A stretch of DNA of 64,000 nucleotides from an uncultured Sphaerochaeta sp. (GTDB taxonomy: Bacteria; Spirochaetota; Spirochaetia; Sphaerochaetales; Sphaerochaetaceae). A program made the translations under genes and the position numbers. Below are positions 60,556 through 64,000 of this stretch, piece by piece. The notes under the pieces were generated by a model. That model saw only the letters and a program-made list of their open reading frames with translations. It did no database searches and had not been told where the DNA came from. Where the stretch lies: assembly GCF_963666015.1 (NCBI RefSeq), contig NZ_OY762555.1:2914001-2978000 (forward strand), given 5' to 3'. Each line of letters begins with the position of its first letter. Position 1 is the first letter of the stretch.

Positions 60556-61839
60556 TTATGATTTCTTGATATGGGAGAGAAACTCTTCAAAACCATTCGC
60601 CTTGCCCGTTGGTTCATACTCCACCAAGGGGTAGTGCTCCAGGACATAATCAATATCCTTATCCCCTCGTCCTGAGAGGTTTACCAGAATTATCTCATCC
60701 TTCTTCATGGTCTTCGCAAGCTTGATGGCGTGAGCGACAGCGTGGCTCGATTCCAGGGCTGGGATGATACCTTCCATTCTGCTCAGTCCATAGAAAGCCT
60801 CGACAGCCTCATGGTCGGTTGCACTATCATAGTTGACTCTTCCAATGGTTTTCAAATAGCTGTGTTGTGGACCAACGCCAGGATAATCCAAGCCACTGGC
60901 TATGGAGTAAACAGGAAGTGGTTCCCCGCTCTCATCCTGCAATAAGAGACTCTTGAATCCGTGAAGGATGCCTACCTTGCCTTTGGTAATAGTTGCTGCA
61001 TGGTCGGGGGTATCCAATCCTTTTCCAGCTGGTTCAACCCCGTAGAGCGTAACCTCGGTATCTTCAAGGAAGGCACTGAAGATACCCATGGCATTCGATC
61101 CACCACCCACGCATGCAACCACAGCTTCAGGGAGACGTCCTGCCAACTCTTGGATCTGTGCCTTTGCCTCGATTCCCACTACACTCTGGAAATCCCTGAC
61201 CATCATGGGGAAGGGGTGGGGTCCCACCACAGATCCTATGCAGTAGATTTGGGTTTCGGGGTCTTCCAGATATGCTTCAAAAGCTGCATCCACTGCATCC
61301 TTGAGGGTTTTTGTTCCTCTGGTAACCTCGATAACCTGGGCACCTAGAATCTTCATCCTGCTTACATTGGGGGCTTCTTTCCTGATGTCGACTTCCCCCA
61401 TATAGATGTCACACTCAAGTCCAAGCAAGGCAGCTGCAGTTGCAAGGGCAACCCCGTGTTGACCAGCCCCTGTTTCAGCGATGACCTTCTTCTTTCCCAG
61501 TTTCTTGGCAAGCAATACTTCTCCTATACAATGGTTGATCTTATGAGCTCCTGTATGGTTCAGGTCTTCACGTTTGAGATAAATCTGTGCCCCGCCAACC
61601 GCTTCGCTCAGACGCTTTGCATGATAGACAGGGCTGGGTCTTCCCACATAATGCCGCTGGAGCGAGCTGAGCTCTTCAAGGAATGCTGAATCTTGTACGA
61701 TTTCTTCATAGGCATTGGTAATTTCATCCATGACCGTTTGCAGCTGGGGAGGTATATAGGAACCTCCAAACTCTCCGAAACGACCATCTGAGTCAGGTAG
61801 GTTTGTGGTGTTGATTTCTTTAGTAAGCATGTTCTGCAT
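60556..61839 (-). CDS. trpB: Tryptophan synthase beta subunit
   Basis: This 427-residue PLP enzyme joins serine and indole. It matches TrpB1: [15 protein letters not shown] near the start, [11 protein letters not shown], the PLP Lys100 in [46 protein letters not shown] and [12 protein letters not shown]. Start 61839 has GGAGAT 7 bases upstream; Met at 61830 is less well placed. trpA and other trp genes are absent nearby: trxA lies upstream and the PDC operon ends downstream. Without TrpA the enzyme would salvage free indole, but trpA may lie elsewhere in the genome. Confidence 0.94.
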   Translation of the reverse strand: MQNMLTKEINTTNLPDSDGRFGEFGGSYIPPQLQTVMDEITNAYEEIVQDSAFLEELSSLQRHYVGRPSPVYHAKRLSEAVGGAQIYLKREDLNHTGAHKINHCIGEVLLAKKLGKKKVIAETGAGQHGVALATAAALLGLECDIYMGEVDIRKEAPNVSRMKILGAQVIEVTRGTKTLKDAVDAAFEAYLEDPETQIYCIGSVVGPHPFPMMVRDFQSVVGIEAKAQIQELAGRLPEAVVACVGGGSNAMGIFSAFLEDTEVTLYGVEPAGKGLDTPDHAATITKGKVGILHGFKSLLLQDESGEPLPVYSIASGLDYPGVGPQHSYLKTIGRVNYDSATDHEAVEAFYGLSRMEGIIPALESSHAVAHAIKLAKTMKKDEIILVNLSGRGDKDIDYVLEHYPLVEYEPTGKANGFEEFLSHIKKS

Positions 61840-61933
61840 TGGATATCTCCTTGTGTTGGGTGTGATGTTACTATAAACAGAAACAATCTGTCAACACATA
61901 CAAGGTAAGTTTCTCCAAAAAGAATCATGGAAG

Positions 61934-61968
61934 GAAAAAAATAACCCACAGAGACATGCCCTGTGGGT
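61934..61968 (-). terminator. Terminator of trxA
   Basis: ACCCACAG (61944-61951) pairs with CTGTGGGT (61961-61968) and, on the minus strand, is followed by TATTTTTTT (61934-61943). It lies 20 bp past the trxA stop codon and upstream of trpB, so trpB needs its own promoter in the short gap 61840-61933. Confidence 0.9.
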
Positions 61969-61988
61969 CTGGGTTATAGCTTTTAGGT

Positions 61989-62300
61989 TTAGAGGCCGAG
62001 AGCCTTCTTCACAGCATTTGCGTCACGTACGCCAATTGCCTTGTCCGCAACTTTGCCGTCCTTGTAGAAAAGCAGGGTGGGAATGGATTGCACGCCAAAG
62101 GTCATGGCCAGTTCGCCTTCTTCATCAACATTTACTTTGACGACCTTCAATTTACCATCCATTTCTTTGTCGAGCTGATCAAGGATGGGGCCCTGCATGC
62201 GGCAAGGACCGCACCATGGTGCCCAGAAATCAACCACAACGGGAACATCGCTCTTCAAAACTTCAGCTTCATATGTGCTCTTTGTTACATTTTTAACCAT
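61989..62300 (-). CDS. trxA: Thioredoxin
   Basis: This 103-residue protein has the standard VDFWAPWCGPCR active site with Cys30 and Cys33, the cis-Pro block IPTLLFYKDG and KVNVDEE. It reduces cytoplasmic disulfides. The Met-Gln-Gly after the active site, in place of the usual Met-Ala-Pro, is slightly unusual. It is divergent from the dipeptidase gene with a 105-bp gap and has its own terminator. Confidence 0.95.
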   Translation of the reverse strand: MVKNVTKSTYEAEVLKSDVPVVVDFWAPWCGPCRMQGPILDQLDKEMDGKLKVVKVNVDEEGELAMTFGVQSIPTLLFYKDGKVADKAIGVRDANAVKKALGL

Positions 62301-62405
62301 CTTTAACTCCTATTCTGTACGTTTACTACGTTTAATGTTTCTTGTATTGTATAGGTAACATACTATAAATATTTGCTATCGGCAACTACCCGGGGGAACT
62401 TTTTT

Positions 62406-63320
62406 ATGTATCCACTTATCGATTTACATTGTGACACCATCTATGCTCTCGAGGCTGGGGAATCCCATGGTTCGGTTCTAGAGAATGATGGTCATACTGA
62501 TCTAAGATGGATGGAGGGTGCGGGAAACGTTACAACAGCTTTTGCCATGTATGTATCTCTTGGTACCGGTGTTTCTCCCTGGGAAATGGTTGAGAGGTTG
62601 TATGACCGTTTCAAGCATGAACTCTCCCAGACTGAGGGGCGAATAGTCCAGGTGCGTACTCCCCAGGAGATTCGTAGCAATACTGCTCAAGGAGCTCTGC
62701 TCAGCTGTGAGGAATTCCAAATACTGGAAGGAGATTTGGGTAGGATTTCCACTCTGGCTTCCTGGGGGGTGAGGTTGGCGACCCTGATCTGGAACCAGGA
62801 AAATGATCTGGGGTATCCCAACGGCAGGGCTGGGGGATTGAAACCCTTCGGCTATGATGCGGTTGCTGAAATGGAGAGGCACAACATCCTGGTCGATGTC
62901 TCGCATCTTAATGATGACGGTTTTTTTGATGTGGCTGCAGTTGCCAAAAAACCTTTCATAGCCAGTCATTCGAATTGCAGGGCTATTACCAACCACAGCA
63001 GAAACCTCAGTGATGTAATGATCCGCAAGATTGCGGATGCTGGTGGAGTGGTCGGACTGAACGTATGTCCTTCCTTCCTATCGGAGGATTGGGAATATAG
63101 TAATCTGGAGGATATGGTGAGACATGTGTGTCATCTTAAGCGAGTTGGGGGAGCCCAAATCCTTGCCCTTGGAACTGATTTTGATGGGATTCTCGGAACG
63201 TTGGAAATCGATCACTATACCAAAATGGACCGACTTTGGGATGCCCTAACTAAGCAAGGTTTCTCTACCAGCGATCTTGAAGGGATGTGGTCAGAGAATG
63301 CCCTTAGGGTGCTTTCCTGA
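62406..63320 (+). CDS. Membrane dipeptidase (peptidase M19)
   Basis: This 304-residue renal-dipeptidase-type enzyme has the zinc motif His8-x-Asp10 (LIDLHCDTIYAL), the bridging Glu in LLSCEEF, His in LVDVSHLND and SHSNCR, and a late Asp in LGTDFDGI. It hydrolyses dipeptides including those with D-residues at the second position. No signal peptide is present, so it acts in the cytoplasm. ATG 62406 follows GGGGGAA; the frame opens 33 bases earlier. It overlaps the convergent AlkD-like gene by 17 bp. Confidence 0.92.
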   Translation: MYPLIDLHCDTIYALEAGESHGSVLENDGHTDLRWMEGAGNVTTAFAMYVSLGTGVSPWEMVERLYDRFKHELSQTEGRIVQVRTPQEIRSNTAQGALLSCEEFQILEGDLGRISTLASWGVRLATLIWNQENDLGYPNGRAGGLKPFGYDAVAEMERHNILVDVSHLNDDGFFDVAAVAKKPFIASHSNCRAITNHSRNLSDVMIRKIADAGGVVGLNVCPSFLSEDWEYSNLEDMVRHVCHLKRVGGAQILALGTDFDGILGTLEIDHYTKMDRLWDALTKQGFSTSDLEGMWSENALRVLS

Positions 63321-64000
63321 GGGCCTTGAGCAGAACCTTGTCTTCATCACTGACCAAGCGTGACTCAATACATTTCTGGATGGCTTTCCTTCTTACTGTC
63401 TCGGCCAGTTTTCCCGGTTGTAGGTAGGGGAGTGTCTGCTCCTTGTCCTTGCAATATGCACTTGCATATGCCCAACCTAGTGCCATCATTACATAATAGT
63501 GCCCGCTCTCTACATGCGAGAGTTTCTTGAGGACTTCTTCAAAGGTGGCCGGTTCAAGATAGTAGACCATCAGGGAGACAATCCCCAGACGCTTGTCATA
63601 GGGAGCTTCATGGGTAAGCAAGCTATTGATGTAGGGATAATAAAAATCTCTGTTTTTATGTATCCAGATCATCTCGGAGGCAAGACAATCATTGGTGGCC
63701 CAACTGTCGTTGTAGGACAACATTTTCGGAAGGTAAGAAAGTCGATCTTCGTCTGTAAGTGTAATTTTGCCGAATAGCTTGTAGAGGATAATGGTCTCTT
63801 CATAGGAGAGGGAGTCATTGCTGAGTAGTTCCTTGAAAACAAGGAGGCCATCTGTAGAGGCAATCTGCTTTGCCAACTTCTGCAGCGCAGGTGCCCTGAC
63901 TCCATACATATGGCCCTCAGAGACCTTCAGTTTCTGCTGAAAGGAGAGAAAGGCAGGCTCAGCAAGTTCGCTGAGCCTCTCTTTCAATTCTGTTCGGTTC
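63304..64000 (-). CDS. DNA alkylation repair protein, AlkD-like (5' end cut)
   Basis: About 230 residues of an AlkD-type HEAT-like helical repeat protein are visible. Family features are GVRAPALQKLAKQI near the N-terminus, the DNA-facing SWATNDCLASEM and MMALGWAYASAY with the key Trp/Asp/Trp, and a helical C-terminus ending ALRKAP. AlkD removes bulky alkylated purines. The frame is open up to the right edge and the first ATG lies outside the window; an internal TTG at 63987 is unlikely to be the true start. Confidence 0.85.
   Translation of the reverse strand, partial: NRTELKERLSELAEPAFLSFQQKLKVSEGHMYGVRAPALQKLAKQIASTDGLLVFKELLSNDSLSYEETIILYKLFGKITLTDEDRLSYLPKMLSYNDSWATNDCLASEMIWIHKNRDFYYPYINSLLTHEAPYDKRLGIVSLMVYYLEPATFEEVLKKLSHVESGHYYVMMALGWAYASAYCKDKEQTLPYLQPGKLAETVRRKAIQKCIESRLVSDEDKVLLKALRKAP

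Noticed and set aside
1..64000. CRISPR array, tRNA, rRNA, insertion sequence or phage module
   Set aside because: No regularly spaced repeats, no transposase or integrase-like protein, and no tRNA-like cloverleaf was noticed in the gaps.

Overview
The window looks like part of the chromosome of a free-living anaerobic, sugar-fermenting spirochaete, most likely Sphaerochaeta or a close relative. The reasons are the gene content (rhamnose and fucose catabolism, two RbsABC-type sugar importers, a TAXI-TRAP importer, an E1 alpha-beta fusion dehydrogenase) and three exported binding proteins whose signal peptides end in the same Phe-Ala-Gln-Gly...Glu-Ala pattern. The genus is inferred from recalled family resemblance, not from a search. 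I saw no rRNA, tRNA, insertion sequence, phage gene or CRISPR array.

Positions 1-24491 are mainly a deoxyhexose region. A divergent fucI/fucU pair shares a LacI-type operator. An AraC regulator is divergent from rhaA, a class II aldolase and a BASS-type transporter. Next comes an RbsABC-type rhamnose importer with rhaM, then a DeoR-controlled operon encoding a three-component 2-oxoacid dehydrogenase (E2, E3, fused E1), a PHP-domain protein, an SDR, a SorE-like dehydrogenase and rhamnulokinase. The AraC target is visible as a near-identical 32-bp element at both rhaA and the importer. The deoR promoter carries three repeats spaced exactly 11 bp.

Positions 24524-25620 hold the two ends of a deleted SWIM-finger/SNF2-helicase pair. 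A second RbsABC-type importer with a LacI regulator follows (26027-30800). It carries a perfect copy of the operator seen at fucI/fucU, so it is probably the L-fucose importer. Then come an alcohol dehydrogenase/aldo-keto reductase pair, a XylR-like regulator, a fructose-6-phosphate-aldolase-like protein with a cytoplasmic SGNH esterase, and an operon of threonine aldolase, a flavodoxin-ferredoxin protein and a PatB-type C-S lyase.

Positions 38968-46198 encode an oligopeptide importer (oppBCDF and oppA); its OppC carries an unusual extracytoplasmic insertion of about 230 residues. Positions 46507-53153 are housekeeping: rimO, a PcrA/UvrD helicase, a degenerate aminotransferase-like protein, rplM-rpsI, recX and a PAP2 phosphatase.

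Positions 53328-60467 are the most striking part. One promoter-operator drives a TAXI-TRAP importer, a LigI-like 2-pyrone-4,6-dicarboxylate (PDC) hydrolase, a GalB-like 4-oxalomesaconate hydratase, a GntR/FCD regulator, a GalD-like tautomerase and a GalC/LigK-like aldolase. This is the whole lower half of the aerobic protocatechuate/gallate meta-cleavage route, with an importer and without any ring-cleaving dioxygenase. It suggests an organism that takes up PDC or a related tricarboxylate and splits it to pyruvate and oxaloacetate without oxygen. The window closes with a lone trpB, trxA, a membrane dipeptidase and an AlkD-like protein cut by the right edge.
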